Origin: Chara braunii
Lineage: Eukaryota; Streptophyta; Charophyceae; Charales; Characeae
Length of the DNA stretch: 20,157 nucleotides
Direction: 5' to 3'
Assembly: GCA_003427395.1 (NCBI GenBank)
Contig: BFEA01000206.1
Span: forward strand, 2,139,979-2,160,135
Within the stretch, counting starts at the first letter, position 1. Each line of letters begins with the position of its first letter. Below are positions 1 to 9,989 of the stretch, piece by piece. The position numbers were made by a program, and so were the translations under genes. Under the pieces are notes generated by a model. The model searched no databases, was not told the DNA's origin, and was given only the letters and a program-made list of their open reading frames with translations.

Positions 1-1244
1 GAACAGACCAGGCGAGATCGAGAGGCATCATCGACCCGCGAGGCCGGTGGAGGAGGGACCTGAGGCTAGCTCGAGGCAACTGACACCCCGGGGTCACGGG
101 ACGGGTGAGAAACCGAGCAGGGGGAAAAGACAGGTCTGAGAGAACGCGCGGTCAAGAGCGTGAACGGGACGAAACCCAAAAAAAGAGAGGTGAGACAAGT
201 GCAGGGGTCTCTCGTCGCACACGTGGCGCGGCCTGGGAGAGAGCAAGAGTGCGATCACCGAAAAGAGAGGGAATGACGTCAACTGCTTTTTCTTGCGAGA
301 CCGAGCGTAGCGTAGATTGAGTCTGCTAAGGAGAGTGGCAGGACTATTGCGTCCCAAGAAGTCAAGTCGTGACTGAGCCTGTGCACGCGGAATGGTCGAC
401 ATGTAAGGGGGACGCAAGGAGAGAGAGAGAGAGAGGGAGAGACACACGGGCAGCGGCGGTCTAGAGGAAGAGTAAATGCTCTCCGTGTGAATAAGCTCGA
501 GGGATACTTGTCGCTAAGCTGCCAAGAAAGGACTGGTTATGGCGTGCATGGGCGACACGTGGCGTTGTGCGGTGTGCAAGAAAAGGTCAGTCAGCGGAAG
601 AGAGGTGTGGGTGAGCGAAGCGGGACGCGAGCCTGCGATGTACGACTGACGTCAACTGCTGTTCTCACACGTACGTGGCATTCTTGCACCGGTTGCAGTA
701 ATGAGAAGGTGAGAAGGGAGGAGGACGAGGAAGAGCGTGGAGGAAGATAGTTGCATGAATGAAAGGAGATGCTGTCGAGCGCATCGGTCCGGCACCACTC
801 AGAGGTAGCGCTGGACCCTCCCGGCCGCGTCGCGCAGGAGTTGGACCAACCTTGTCGCGAACACACAACTGGAGCTTCCTTAGGCCGCTCCGGCCGGGTG
901 CGCCAGCCATACCTCTCGCAAGCCCCTACGACAGGACAGGGCCTACGCGAGGCACGACTACCTCCACCTTACGGGAGCTGTCACCTCCCTTCAGTGGGCG
1001 TATCCCCGCCGAGCTACCAGTCCACAGTACGAAAGTTGATCAGCTGCAATCGCAGAGGTGGACCAGCCGAGGGCGTTTCTCGTTCGCTGTAGCATAAGGG
1101 GTACGCGCAGTACTACGCCTCTATCGGACCCGCACGCGAACCGACATCTTGGGGGGCTGAGGTCCCAAGCGCGGCTCGTCGCCGGTCGACTCGGACGCAT
1201 CCCACACGCCACGCGCACACCACTATAAGGTACATAAAAGTAAA
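1..1244. other. GC/GA-rich non-coding stretch
   Basis: No convincing gene is seen. Open frames on both strands are short, overlap one another and mostly lack an ATG. The DNA is rich in GA runs and CG dinucleotides. A 14-mer, TGACGTCAACTGCT, occurs at 274-287 and again at 647-660, each time followed by a pyrimidine-rich stretch, which could be the trace of an old duplication. Confidence 0.5.
418..442. repeat. (GA)n microsatellite
   Basis: A short, nearly pure GA dinucleotide run inside GA-rich DNA. It is simple sequence with no gene attached. Confidence 0.85.
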
Positions 1245-1266
1245 GCACACGCACACACGCACACAA
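1245..1266. repeat. (CA)n-like microsatellite
   Basis: An imperfect CA run interrupted by G (CACACGCACACACGCACACA). Confidence 0.8.
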
Positions 1267-2236
1267 GTACTGAACGACGCAAAGGACATACAACGCGACA
1301 CCCTCCTAGTCCCTTAGTATCCATCCCATAACTTCCTGGTGCGGGAATCGGCTGAGCGTCGTGCGCGAGACTTAATATAAAGCCGCGCGGGCGTAGGCCT
1401 TCTCATATCGACTAGCAATGCCGACACACGCAAGCAGTCGCGAAGATGACGTACTATGCAGTGCCCATAATCGAGCAGTCCCTCGTGGATCCGAGTACCG
1501 CTTATGACACTCCCGTGTCAGACTCGAAGTATCGTGGAGGTTCCGCCCTTCACGACATTGCACGACTGAAGGACAAGCCGTGCGGCCGCCGTGGCGCGTC
1601 CGGCTTTCGGCCCGAGTGCCCTGGCGGTCAAGGCAAATAGGCTCTGCCCGAGGGGGGTCCCCTTCAGTGCAGGGCCTAGGGCTTAGGATGTCCTGGACAA
1701 GGACCTTGAATCTCGGCCCAGGACCAACGTCCGACTAGCAATCTCCAAGAAGCACTTATATAAGTAATGGGGCCATCCTTTCTCTACTAGCCCAACCCCT
1801 GATTAACTCCTTAGCACGCGGCCCCTTTCAGGCCACACAAGTACCCTACATAGGTACGCATACATACGCATATACACACATATGCACACATATGGGAATG
1901 AACGTGTGACGATCACATCTCACAATCACAGTGGGTCCCCTCATGCACATATATAAGATCGCAGGGCAGTCCAATCCAATAATCCAAGTCACAGAACATA
2001 CCTGCAATCACATCAAAGAGTCAAGCACAAGTCCATACACTATACGGAGTCAACTCCAACCAATCTCTATGCTCATACCCTTTGCCTCAGCCATGCAAGC
2101 CCCAACCTCCAGCCAACCAACCTTAAGTAAATACTCGGTACCTTTGTTAAATGGCCATTCAATAAAAGTCTGGGTGAAACCTTAACAAAGCCTCTTTAGG
2201 TTGAGTAAGGAGAGTGGGTTGAGGTTGAGTCGTAAA
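1267..2236. other. Non-coding stretch, no gene seen
   Basis: No supportable ORF. There are a few TATA-like strings (near 1373, 1755 and 1949) and a CA/TA-rich patch around 1855-1895. None is placed in front of a believable coding region, so no promoter is called. Confidence 0.4.
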
Positions 2237-2296
2237 CCGACGAATCGGCAACCGACCTGTTATCTGTGATAACAGAAGGTGATCCTAACAGGATCA
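2237..2296. other. Cluster of three small hairpins
   Basis: Three consecutive perfect inverted repeats: CCGA/TCGG with a CGAA loop (2237-2248), CTGTTATC/GATAACAG with a 3-nt loop (2257-2275), and TGATCC/GGATCA with a 5-nt loop (2280-2296). The arms are seen directly. Any RNA role is speculation. Confidence 0.5.
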
Positions 2297-2519
2297 AGCT
2301 GAGTCTAGCACACGTCCTGAAGCGACTTGATCCAAGAGACCTGTGACACAAGCCAGGCCAATCTCAAGCTAAGTCTACACGCTCAAGGAGAGTAGTCTCC
2401 ACATCCTAACCCTACTCGAGCCGTCATATCTAACCAAGTCTAGGTCCACCTCTAGATAGCACTCAGCGTAAGGTGGACCTCGCCATAGCCTCCCCTACAT
2501 AGGCCGCCCCTTGTCCAAA

Positions 2520-3100
2520 TACAGGCTAACTCCCGTAACTTAGGAAAATTTCGGCAGCGCTTCCCGTAGGAAAAGTGACATCGCGAAAAATATACTAAGT
2601 CCAAAAAGTCAAACTTTGGATCCCAGAAAGTCAGAATTTGCCTAACTCCCTAACCTAGCAAATATTTGGGTAGCATTTCCTTCAGAGAGGGAGGCCCCCC
2701 AGATCTATACTAAGTCAGACTTAAACTTGGACATAAAGTCTAAGTCCTGTCAAGGCAAAATACCAACCAACTTCTTAGATTTGCATAAATTTCGGCAACG
2801 CTTCCCGTAGAGAAAGTGCTAGTCCAAGATTTATATAAAGCTAAGTTCGGAATCTGAAGTGGCTTTGACCCTTCAGGGCCCAATTTCGGCTAACTCCCTG
2901 AATTAGTAGAAATTTGGGCAACACTTCCTTTAGAAAAGGAGGCTCCCCAGATTCTTACTAAGTCAAAAAATCATCAAGACTGGATCCTGAAGAAGCCAGA
3001 GTTTTGACTAACTCCCTGATTTCGTAGAAATTTCGGCAGCGCTTCCCGTAGGGAAAGTGGCTTACCAAGATTTATACAAGACCAAGTATAAATAAAAGAT
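2520..3100. repeat. Five-monomer A-B-A-B-A tandem array
   Basis: Five diverged monomers of about 116-125 bp, anchored on an ATTT that starts at 2548, 2664, 2789, 2912 and 3030. Monomers 1, 3 and 5 (type A) carry TTTCGGCARCGCTTCCCGTAG followed by a GAAAGTG-like string. Monomers 2 and 4 (type B) carry TTTGGGYARCAYTTCCTT followed by GGAGGC and a C run. Most monomers are preceded by CTAACTCCC and followed by a CCAGATTTATACTAAGTC-like tail. A-to-A spacing is 241 bp both times and B-to-B is 248 bp, so the real repeat is a dimer. No ORF runs through it. Confidence 0.88.
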
Positions 3101-3101
3101 T

Positions 3102-3154
3102 CCAGAAAATGCAGAAATGGATCTAAGTAACAGAAACGAACCCAGAAAATGCAG
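3102..3154. repeat. 13-mer repeated 40 bp apart
   Basis: CCAGAAAATGCAG occurs at 3102-3114 and 3142-3154, directly after the A/B array. Confidence 0.6.
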
Positions 3155-3369
3155 GAATTGACTCTAACTCTTATGGCTCTAGCACGTGGCGAGCAACTAC
3201 AACGACTACCTATCAAATCGAAACTCAGACTAAGAAGTGGCATCACTCAGTCATAGACAGGCCAAACCACAGACATGCACTCTCTCACCATCCCCAAGTT
3301 ACCTTAGCAAACAATAGTTCATAGCCATTCAATGATTTATCCCTTGTACCCAGCTTACATAGGGCATAA

Positions 3370-3405
3370 GGCTAGACCACCCAAACTTATGGAACATGTC
3401 TAGCC
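3370..3405 (+). repeat. Hairpin copy 1, 8-bp stem
   Basis: GGCTAGAC (3370-3377) pairs perfectly with GTCTAGCC (3398-3405). The loop 3378-3397 is the 20-nt consensus. Confidence 0.9.
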
Positions 3406-3463
3406 CAGCCAAGAAGTATACACAAACACAGGGCACAACAACTTTTCTCTTCTTTACGCATAT

Positions 3464-3481
3464 GACTAGGCCATCCTAGTC
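3464..3481. other. Perfect hairpin without the conserved loop
   Basis: GACTAGG (3464-3470) and CCTAGTC (3475-3481) form a 7-bp stem around the 4-nt loop CCAT. It lies between hairpin copies 1 and 2 but lacks the shared loop. It may be a loop-less relative or an unrelated palindrome. Confidence 0.55.
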
Positions 3482-3647
3482 GCCCTGAACTGTTTAAGTA
3501 TCCAAGGTTTATATAATTGTCTGTACTTAGTCTTTTGAGGTAGCATATAGCTGAGTCGATCATCTTCAGCTCAAGACTCAGCCTGCCCCTTCGTACCACA
3601 AGTTTATTTTTAGTTAAATACTCTCTTCAGTTGGTGATAAGCTATAA

Positions 3648-3680
3648 TCAGGCCACCCAAACTTATGGAACCCTGCCTGA
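3648..3680 (+). repeat. Hairpin copy 2, 6-bp stem
   Basis: TCAGGC (3648-3653) pairs with GCCTGA (3675-3680). The loop is 21 nt and ends in CCCT instead of CAT. Confidence 0.85.
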
Positions 3681-3757
3681 CTAGCCTGTTCATAGGTAGT
3701 ATAATAGTAAAGTATATCAAAGTTATAGCCTTCCGGTTCCAGCATGTGCGAGGCGTT

Positions 3758-3797
3758 GGACCAAGACCACCCAAACTTATGGAACATGTCTTGGTCC
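3758..3797 (+). repeat. Hairpin copy 3, 10-bp perfect stem
   Basis: GGACCAAGAC (3758-3767) pairs perfectly with GTCTTGGTCC (3788-3797). The loop is the 20-nt consensus, identical to copy 1. This is the strongest stem of the set. Confidence 0.92.
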
Positions 3798-3833
3798 TCA
3801 GCCTGGTTTATTTATCTTAGACCAAAGCAGGAA

Positions 3834-3872
3834 GGGGTAGAGCCACCCAAACTTATGGGACATGCTCACCTC
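3834..3872 (+). repeat. Hairpin copy 4, bulged stem
   Basis: GAGC/GCTC closes the loop 3844-3863. With A3839 bulged out, the pairing continues through GGGGT against ACCTC (one G-T pair). The loop has one change from consensus (GGGAC for GGAAC). Confidence 0.65.
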
Positions 3873-3918
3873 CTCGTTCAAAAACCAAAGAAACTGTCAA
3901 AACCCCCAAATAAACAAG

Positions 3919-3957
3919 GTCGCCAGACTACCCAAACTTATGGATTTGACAGGCGCC
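3919..3957 (+). repeat. Hairpin copy 5, decayed stem
   Basis: The loop, TACCCAAACTTATGGATTT, is conserved. The stem is interrupted by mismatches: CGCC (3921-3924) still pairs with GGCG (3952-3955), and C3928 and G3926 still have partners. It looks like a degenerate member of the array. Confidence 0.55.
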
Positions 3958-3995
3958 TGAAGAAGCAATCACATTCAGCCCTCACAAGTCAGAGC

Positions 3996-4030
3996 AACCA
4001 GACCACCCAAACTTATGGATTTGTCTGGTT
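3996..4030 (+). repeat. Hairpin copy 6, 8-bp stem
   Basis: AACCAGAC (3996-4003) pairs perfectly with GTCTGGTT (4023-4030). The 19-nt loop ends in ATTT, as in copy 5. Confidence 0.9.
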
Positions 4031-4059
4031 TTCCATGCAATACAAAATAAAACACAGCA

Positions 4060-4092
4060 CTGGGCCTTCCCAAACTTATGGAACTGGCCTAG
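4060..4092 (+). repeat. Hairpin copy 7, 7-bp stem
   Basis: CTGGGCC (4060-4066) pairs with GGCCTAG (4086-4092) with one G-T pair. The 19-nt loop starts TTCCC instead of CACCC. Confidence 0.8.
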
Positions 4093-6095
4093 CCTTTGGT
4101 TGACCCAGTCAAACTTCATGCAATACTGTCTTTCTCCCACCCATCCCCCAGATGCAATCCCACAATCTGCGTTCACTCAGGTAAAACAAAGAAGTAAAAC
4201 TGACATTGTACATGCATTCCTTTACTTTGTTTGGTTATGTCCTGAAATAGAAAGCAAGAATCATAGAGACAAGCAGGCATACATCAAACAAGCTATAGGG
4301 GAAGTAGGCAATCATGGGTGTAGTGGGTTATACAGATAGAAAGGGATATACCTGATGGTTCCTTGCCTCTAGAAAACCTCGCCTAGGTTCCGGGAGAGCT
4401 CCCGCAATCGGTGGGATGACTCCCCACAGAGCCTTGATGCGGTCCTACGGGTTGCGATCCCGCCTGCCGCCTTCCTCTCGTAACCAGTAGACTAGACTGA
4501 GAGTGAGAAGGATAGAACTAGAAAAGCTTAGACCCTCAGATAGGTGCACTCAATCTCACTGGAGAGGGCCTTGTTGTCTTGATGCGCCAGAGAGCCCCGC
4601 AATGATGGCCAAAACGCAGCAGACGGTACTCAACTTACTTGACACAGGCTGGATACCAGCCTCCGACAGCCTTCCAAGTTACCGCGATAGCCCCGCCGCA
4701 TCAACTCGGTTACTTCTCCAAGCTTCCGTATCCTCTACCCTGATCTGCCCCGCTCTTCACAACCTAGACAGACCATGTCCAACTATGGTACGACTTCTTA
4801 GCCTATTAGAGACCCATCAGTACACAGTGATACACAACGATTATGCACAACCGCCTGGTTCAGCAGCACTTTCAGTCATCCGCCTGACTTGCAGTACTTT
4901 TCCTCAGCCCAATGCTGCTGCCGCTCACCCCTGTGCTCTACCTAAGAAGGTGCACCGGACTGCCACCACCCTCACCAGGCCGCTGCGCGCACGACAACCA
5001 GGCGTAGCAGCATAAGCCCCAAGGACAACAGGCTACTATGCTGTACAGTAAACATTATGAGCACGGTAACTGTTCGTCGCGATACCCTGCCCAACGCAGT
5101 GTGCTAGCTAGGATGCCCAGTTCAAGCAGCCGGAGGCACCATAATGCCCGCAATCTCAATGATGAAACGCACAAGTACAGTGAGGGTGCCACGGCAGCAA
5201 GTCGGCAGTCCGTTCTCAGGCTCCCGCTGTCACAGTCTACCACCTGCTGAGTATAGTAGCGGCAGCAGTACCTTAGTGACAACAGCTCTGCCCAGGACTA
5301 TGCAGCATGCCCCGCAAAATCACAGTCATGGCTTTGGGACACCCAGGCTGCGACTCTGATTCCTACGGTGTAACGTTGACTGACAAGGGGTCCAACCATC
5401 TAAGATACGGAATACGTGGTCGCGACACAAGTGCACTTAGCAGTAGCAACGAAGTACGTCAGACGCCGCCCACCTGTGCACAGTAAAGGGCACGGTCTGC
5501 ATCGTATGCCCCCAATCACGACGTCACAGCAGCTGCCCTGACCTGCCACGCCCCCTAGCAGGGGTAGCAGCATGTTGCTGCGCAGCCACACATAGCTGTA
5601 TTGTCGACTATAATAGCCAGTTACACAGCTAGCAGCAATTATGAATCGTACAGCAGTAGCAGTCTTGTGGCCGTAACAGCAGGTGCTCCATGGTGGCACA
5701 GTCTTGACAGCTGCTCCACAGCCTTGCCAGCGGCAGCGACCTGCTTACTTAACCCATCTGGATCAGCAACAGCTCCTTGGTCCGAGCACACAGTGCCCCC
5801 CCCCCTCCGTCTAGACTGCTGCTACACAGTCGAGTAGGACAATGTTCAAGGTAGAGCACAGCCCCATGCCCTATCCGAAATGTAGTATTACACAGCGGGC
5901 GTGGAGGTACCACCTGCAGAGAGCGTAACAGATACACAGTAGCCGCAATGATATCCAATGGGAGGCGCACAGCAGCCACCGCGATGCTGCGGAGCACAGC
6001 AACCAGCGGGTGAAGTTGGACAATATGCTCAGTAGAACTCCAATCTAAAGTCCACTAAGTTCAGCGTCGTGCACAACAGAGAGCGCAGCAAGTAC
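4093..6095. other. CAG-rich non-coding stretch, no gene seen
   Basis: The longest open frame (4503-5015, 170 codons) starts at GTG, has no in-frame ATG for about 33 codons and shows no motif, so it is not called. From about 4560 the DNA is full of scattered CAGCAG, ACAGCAG and CAGTAG strings on the plus strand, giving proline-, serine- and leucine-rich nonsense peptides. A perfect short hairpin GGCTGG-ATA-CCAGCC lies at 4647-4661. Confidence 0.45.
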
Positions 6096-6195
6096 GGTAA
6101 CAACCAGCAGCGGAACGTACAGCCAGTGATTGCGGTAACAAACAGCAGCGGAAAGTACATAAAGTGATTGCGGTAACACGCAGCAGCAGTTTGCG
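6096..6195. repeat. 38-bp minisatellite, ~2.6 copies
   Basis: GGTAACA starts units at 6096, 6134 and 6172, exactly 38 bp apart. Units 1 and 2 share the layout GGTAACAAnCAGCAGCGGAA, GTACA, AGTGATTGC. Unit 3 is partial and drifts into CAGCAGCAG. Confidence 0.9.
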
Positions 6196-6206
6196 CAGGC
6201 CTAGTG

Positions 6207-6256
6207 TAAAAAAATAAAAATAAAAAAATAACAATAAAAATATATATATATATATA
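6207..6256. repeat. A-rich tract and (TA)n
   Basis: Runs of A interrupted by T, followed by a TA dinucleotide run. It directly follows the 38-bp minisatellite. Confidence 0.9.
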
Positions 6257-7526
6257 CTGCAACAAGGCCGTGGTACTTCACTGCGCCCACAACAGCTACC
6301 TGTTATTTGTAGAGGCCAGCGGCCCAGTATTAGGAGGCAGCAGAACACAGCAGCCCTGCGACCTTAGTGTGCTCAGCAAGCAAAGCGCTGTCAGCCGCAG
6401 GGTCCGGCATGCGGTCGGAACCTGCAAACAACCACAGTCCAAGCCTTACTCCGACAAGAGAACTTCCTCTGCAGATCTAGACAAAATGGCAACTACGACC
6501 AATAGGTAGGTATCCTTCCTTTCCCTACCGTCTTCCTCCTTCCTCTCTCGCTTATCTTATTCTAGTCCCTCTTCATGGCACCTGGCTCATCTCCCACCCA
6601 ACTGCATACTTCCAGCTCCCATAGGAAGTACCTTCCACCTAACACATACATGCACACAGCCTGTCCTCCACTACACCTGTTCTTTCACATACCGTCTCCT
6701 TTCACCTTGTCCACACACTCCTACCTCTGCTACACACGAATACCGTGCCCAAACTTCGATCAAAGGTACCGTTCATTAAACTACGGGAGGACATACCCGT
6801 CCACCCCTTATGCCACAAGGCCTGTGTCTCGCAAGTGGGGCTGGCTTTGCTGTCTAAATCTGACTAGGTGCTAAGCACCCAGGTACCATGTTGCACGCTC
6901 GGCTTCACTCGACCTGGCCGGTACCCCCTCTCTCTCTCCCTGCGTACTTACTTTGCACCCATACTCCACGATCGCACGAAGAAGAAAAAAAAAATAAAAA
7001 AAATGAGGACGTACCTCCGCCTAGAAGCCGACCAGGTGCATGGCTCGATGGACTCGTGTATGGCCACACACAGGCATACTCAGTCTCTGATCACGACCGG
7101 ACAGCCCAGCGGCAGTCATGAAGACGGACCCCGTGGCTGGCACACGGACACCTGCCCAGCCGTAGTTGAGTGTGGGGGCAACCTGCTTCAGCAAAACGAG
7201 GATGAATCCTGGGCAAAACCGTGTAGATATACACAACTCCTGGTCACGTCCACGGAGAGTTAGAACGGGGCTACTTCCGTCGATCGATGAGCCATACATA
7301 CTAGCCAACCGGTGAGTTTCCAATCTCGCAGCTTCCTCCCGCCTACTTCCTTCGAAAGTAAACCCACAACGAATCTCAAGCCAGAATATGGCTAGGTACA
7401 GATCTTTGATCTCCCCATAGAGGGGCGCAGCTCCTGCCGCTCATACCAAGCAGACCACCTCCTAGATCGAACCCCTGACGTGGCCAATCATCCTGAATGG
7501 TTTGAAACCCCCACTTCAAGTCTTCA
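6257..7526. other. Non-coding stretch, no gene seen
   Basis: Several overlapping frames of 80-130 codons exist in different phases and strands, none with recognisable motifs. An A-rich patch lies at about 6980-7003. The sequence around 6505-6515 resembles a splice donor (AATAG followed by GTAGGTAT), but no paired acceptor or coding frame supports an exon. Confidence 0.4.
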
Positions 7527-7556
7527 CTCGCCCGTTCTCGTTCAGAAACGGGCGAG
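7527..7556. other. Perfect 10-bp inverted repeat
   Basis: CTCGCCCGTT (7527-7536) and AACGGGCGAG (7547-7556) flank a 10-nt spacer. It is terminator-like in shape but lies in eukaryotic-style DNA with no gene in front of it, so no function is assigned. Confidence 0.6.
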
Positions 7557-8018
7557 ATCCGCCCTCTTCAAGGTAGCCATATCCCGCATCCCAACACCTC
7601 CGCACACTACTTCTTCCCCTTTTCTTCCCTCTCCACCAAGTCTCCCCTTAATCCAACATCACCAGTTGGTTCGCCCAGCCTCGAAACCCCAGGCTACCAC
7701 CTCCCCTTATGCACACTACTGCTAGGCTCCCACGCCGGCTTGCCCTCTCTGCGCCGTGGCCGCCCCGCACCCTACTTCGCATGTTAGACTACCAACGGTC
7801 ACCTATCCCTACCAAGGGCACCTCTTACTCCTAGTAGCCAGAGTCAGACCGGCCAACTATGCCGGCTGCATAATCCAAAGTAGAAAAATCACACGCGCGC
7901 CTTAATCCTGCACGCCCACACCCGCCCTACTCTAATCAGGCAACTTACCTATGTAACCAAACAGACGGAGCCGCGTCTCGCGCGGTACACTTTAGCCCTC
8001 TACCCGTACTTTCGGTCA

Positions 8019-8071
8019 CTTGCAAAAGCAAGGGCGGATACCCTTGTCAGGGTATTCGCGCCAACAACGCG
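8019..8071. other. Second cluster of three small hairpins
   Basis: CTTGC-AAAA-GCAAG (8019-8032), ATACCC-TTGTCA-GGGTAT (8038-8055) and CGCG/CGCG (8057-8071) follow one another. It resembles the cluster at 2237-2296 in arrangement, not in sequence. Confidence 0.45.
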
Positions 8072-9989
8072 CTTGGGAGAGTCGACATGTGTGGCGAGAG
8101 GGATATGAGTTTTGTGTAGCGCGGCGAGTAGAAGACTGCTGCTGATCCAGAGATCAGGTTGAGTGGACACAAGAGCCGAGCCGCAAGACACCTATACGCA
8201 AAGGAGAGGAGAAACTACTTGGTACGTGTGAGAGCCTGCGGGACGGGAGAGGAAGTTAGATTCAAGAAGGGATGTCCGTTTAGCTTTGAGCCGAGAGAAG
8301 AAGGGTGCGGGGACGAGATTACGAAACGATTACGAGTGAAAAGGACGATACAGACGTGGGACCCGGTGAGAAGGTGGGGAGTCAAGAAGCATGTGCAGAG
8401 AAGGGGGCTCGCTGTTGATGTCTACGTACAGCCTGGGCACAGTCACGGAAAAGGACAGGAAGGGCGACTTACGATAGCCTGGGGATTTCGGTCACTACAG
8501 TGTATGATCGGGTCCTACGCTCGGGGTCTTGCGGTGAAAACAGAGCTTGACGTGGAGCGGAGCGTCTTCGAATGAGCGTCTAGCAAGAGAAAGGGTGGCC
8601 GAGACAATAGAACTCGTGTTACGGTGTTAGTACTCCTCCATCTTGCTTGGAGTTATTTGCGTTGATGATGGTGATTCATCTGCGAATAATAGATCAGTTT
8701 GAACCCACGGCTTGTGTGGGGTTTTAGTTGCATTGGTCAGGTGATAGAGAGAGAGCAGAAGGGAATCATTTGTGTTACTTATCTAGAGACCTGTTATTTT
8801 CTGATTGATGGTTATGGCGGGAAACGACTACTCCATCATGGACTGGCTCGGGTGGTAAGGAGCTTTATATGTTCCCATTTCACCCTTGTCTCTTCAAAGC
8901 AAGTCTAAGTGAGCTTTGAGCGAAAGTTTCTGATCGCCATTGTTGCCTGATTTTCTAGGAGAATTAAAAGCGGTGAGATCTATGGGGAGGTCAGAGTTTC
9001 GAAGAATGTTTACTAGCCCATCGGCAGCTTCCTTGAAAGTGATCAGATTGAGCAATTATTTGTGCTTTGCCAGTCCCTCCTCTCTCACTGGTTCTGATTT
9101 CCAAGTTGTATCGATGATCAACTGAAAGCTACTTTGGAATAAAGCAGAGAGCATGGGAACCACAGTCATTATGAATGCAAGAGTGAGTGTACCAGATTTG
9201 GCCTGGTGGATCCTATACATGTCAGACAAGCAAACGTGGTAATTCTGTCGCTGACAAAGGATAGGTGGTTGGCTGGAAGCTATTCAAATGGTTAATCCAA
9301 TCAGTTAAGGAGGACTTACATTTACCCCTTTTACTTAATTATTATTTATCTAATTCGTTTATTGTTAATTGTGCTTACAATTTTGCTCTGACGAAAGTCC
9401 GAGTCATGTATCCAATCGCTCAAGGGATCAAAAAGTGGACTAAATAACCAAGCTCAGGGGAGTGTTTTGCCTGTTTATATTGGCCCTTCACGCATTAAGT
9501 AAGTCAGTAGCGAGTAGTAATGGTTGTGATGCGAGTGTGTTTCTCTGATGGGCAAGAAGCAGCGCATCTTAAGGGAAATCGTGTATCTACTGGCCAAATT
9601 CTTTATGGATGGTGATTAGCGATTACTCTTGAGTTGCTCTTGATCCCGCGTCGCAGGCCGTGGCAGACTGGTTGAGTGGTCGTGCATCGGAGTGTCATGC
9701 CTGAAGGAGGTCAGTTCCGGAAGGTCTCTCAGCACGACGCACGCTTTGAGACTACTCCAGTTTTTAGGACTAGAATTGGACAAAATCAGTTTGAGGATCC
9801 CGCTTGGTCGTAAAACTAGGGAAGTGTACATTACCTCAACGAGCACGATCCTACTTGATTTTGTCAACATTGTGAAAGCTACATACTGGCTTGCAATGTG
9901 AAAAACGGATGAGAACGTGCCACAAGTGCTGCCCTGTGCGTCAAAAGCTGAATGGAAACCGCTACCAGATAAATATCAGGCAAGAACCA
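8072..9989. other. Non-coding stretch, no gene seen
   Basis: A 138-codon frame at 8159-8575 starts at TTG and has no ATG until near its end, so it is not called. From about 8600 the DNA is less GC-rich. No motif, RNA gene or mobile-element end could be recognised. Confidence 0.4.

Larger units (their letters stand above)
3370..4092 (+). repeat. Array of seven hairpins: same loop, different stems
   Basis: Seven copies of a ~20-nt segment, best form CACCCAAACTTATGGAACAT with CCCAAACTTATGG invariant, lie on the same strand. Their starts are 3378, 3654, 3768, 3844, 3929, 4004 and 4067. In six copies the flanking bases form a clear inverted repeat, so the segment sits as the loop of a hairpin. 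The stem sequence differs from copy to copy while staying self-complementary. Stem lengths are 8, 6, 10, 9 (with a bulge), degenerate, 8 and 7 bp. Copies 1, 3 and 6 share a GAC/GTC closing triplet. Spacing shrinks along the array (276, 114, 76, 85, 75, 63 bp). I know no named family with this design. It could be a structured-RNA array or a small palindrome-targeting mobile sequence. Confidence 0.9.

Noticed and set aside
3370-4092. CRISPR array
   Set aside because: The repeats are ~20 nt with flanking stems that differ between copies, the spacing is irregular (63-276 bp), and the setting is eukaryotic.
4503-5015. 170-codon plus-strand frame
   Set aside because: It starts at GTG, has no ATG until after residue 30, shows no motif and lies in CAG-rich low-complexity DNA.
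8159-8575. 138-codon plus-strand frame rich in Arg and Lys
   Set aside because: It starts at TTG and the only ATG is near the end. The composition follows the purine-rich DNA.
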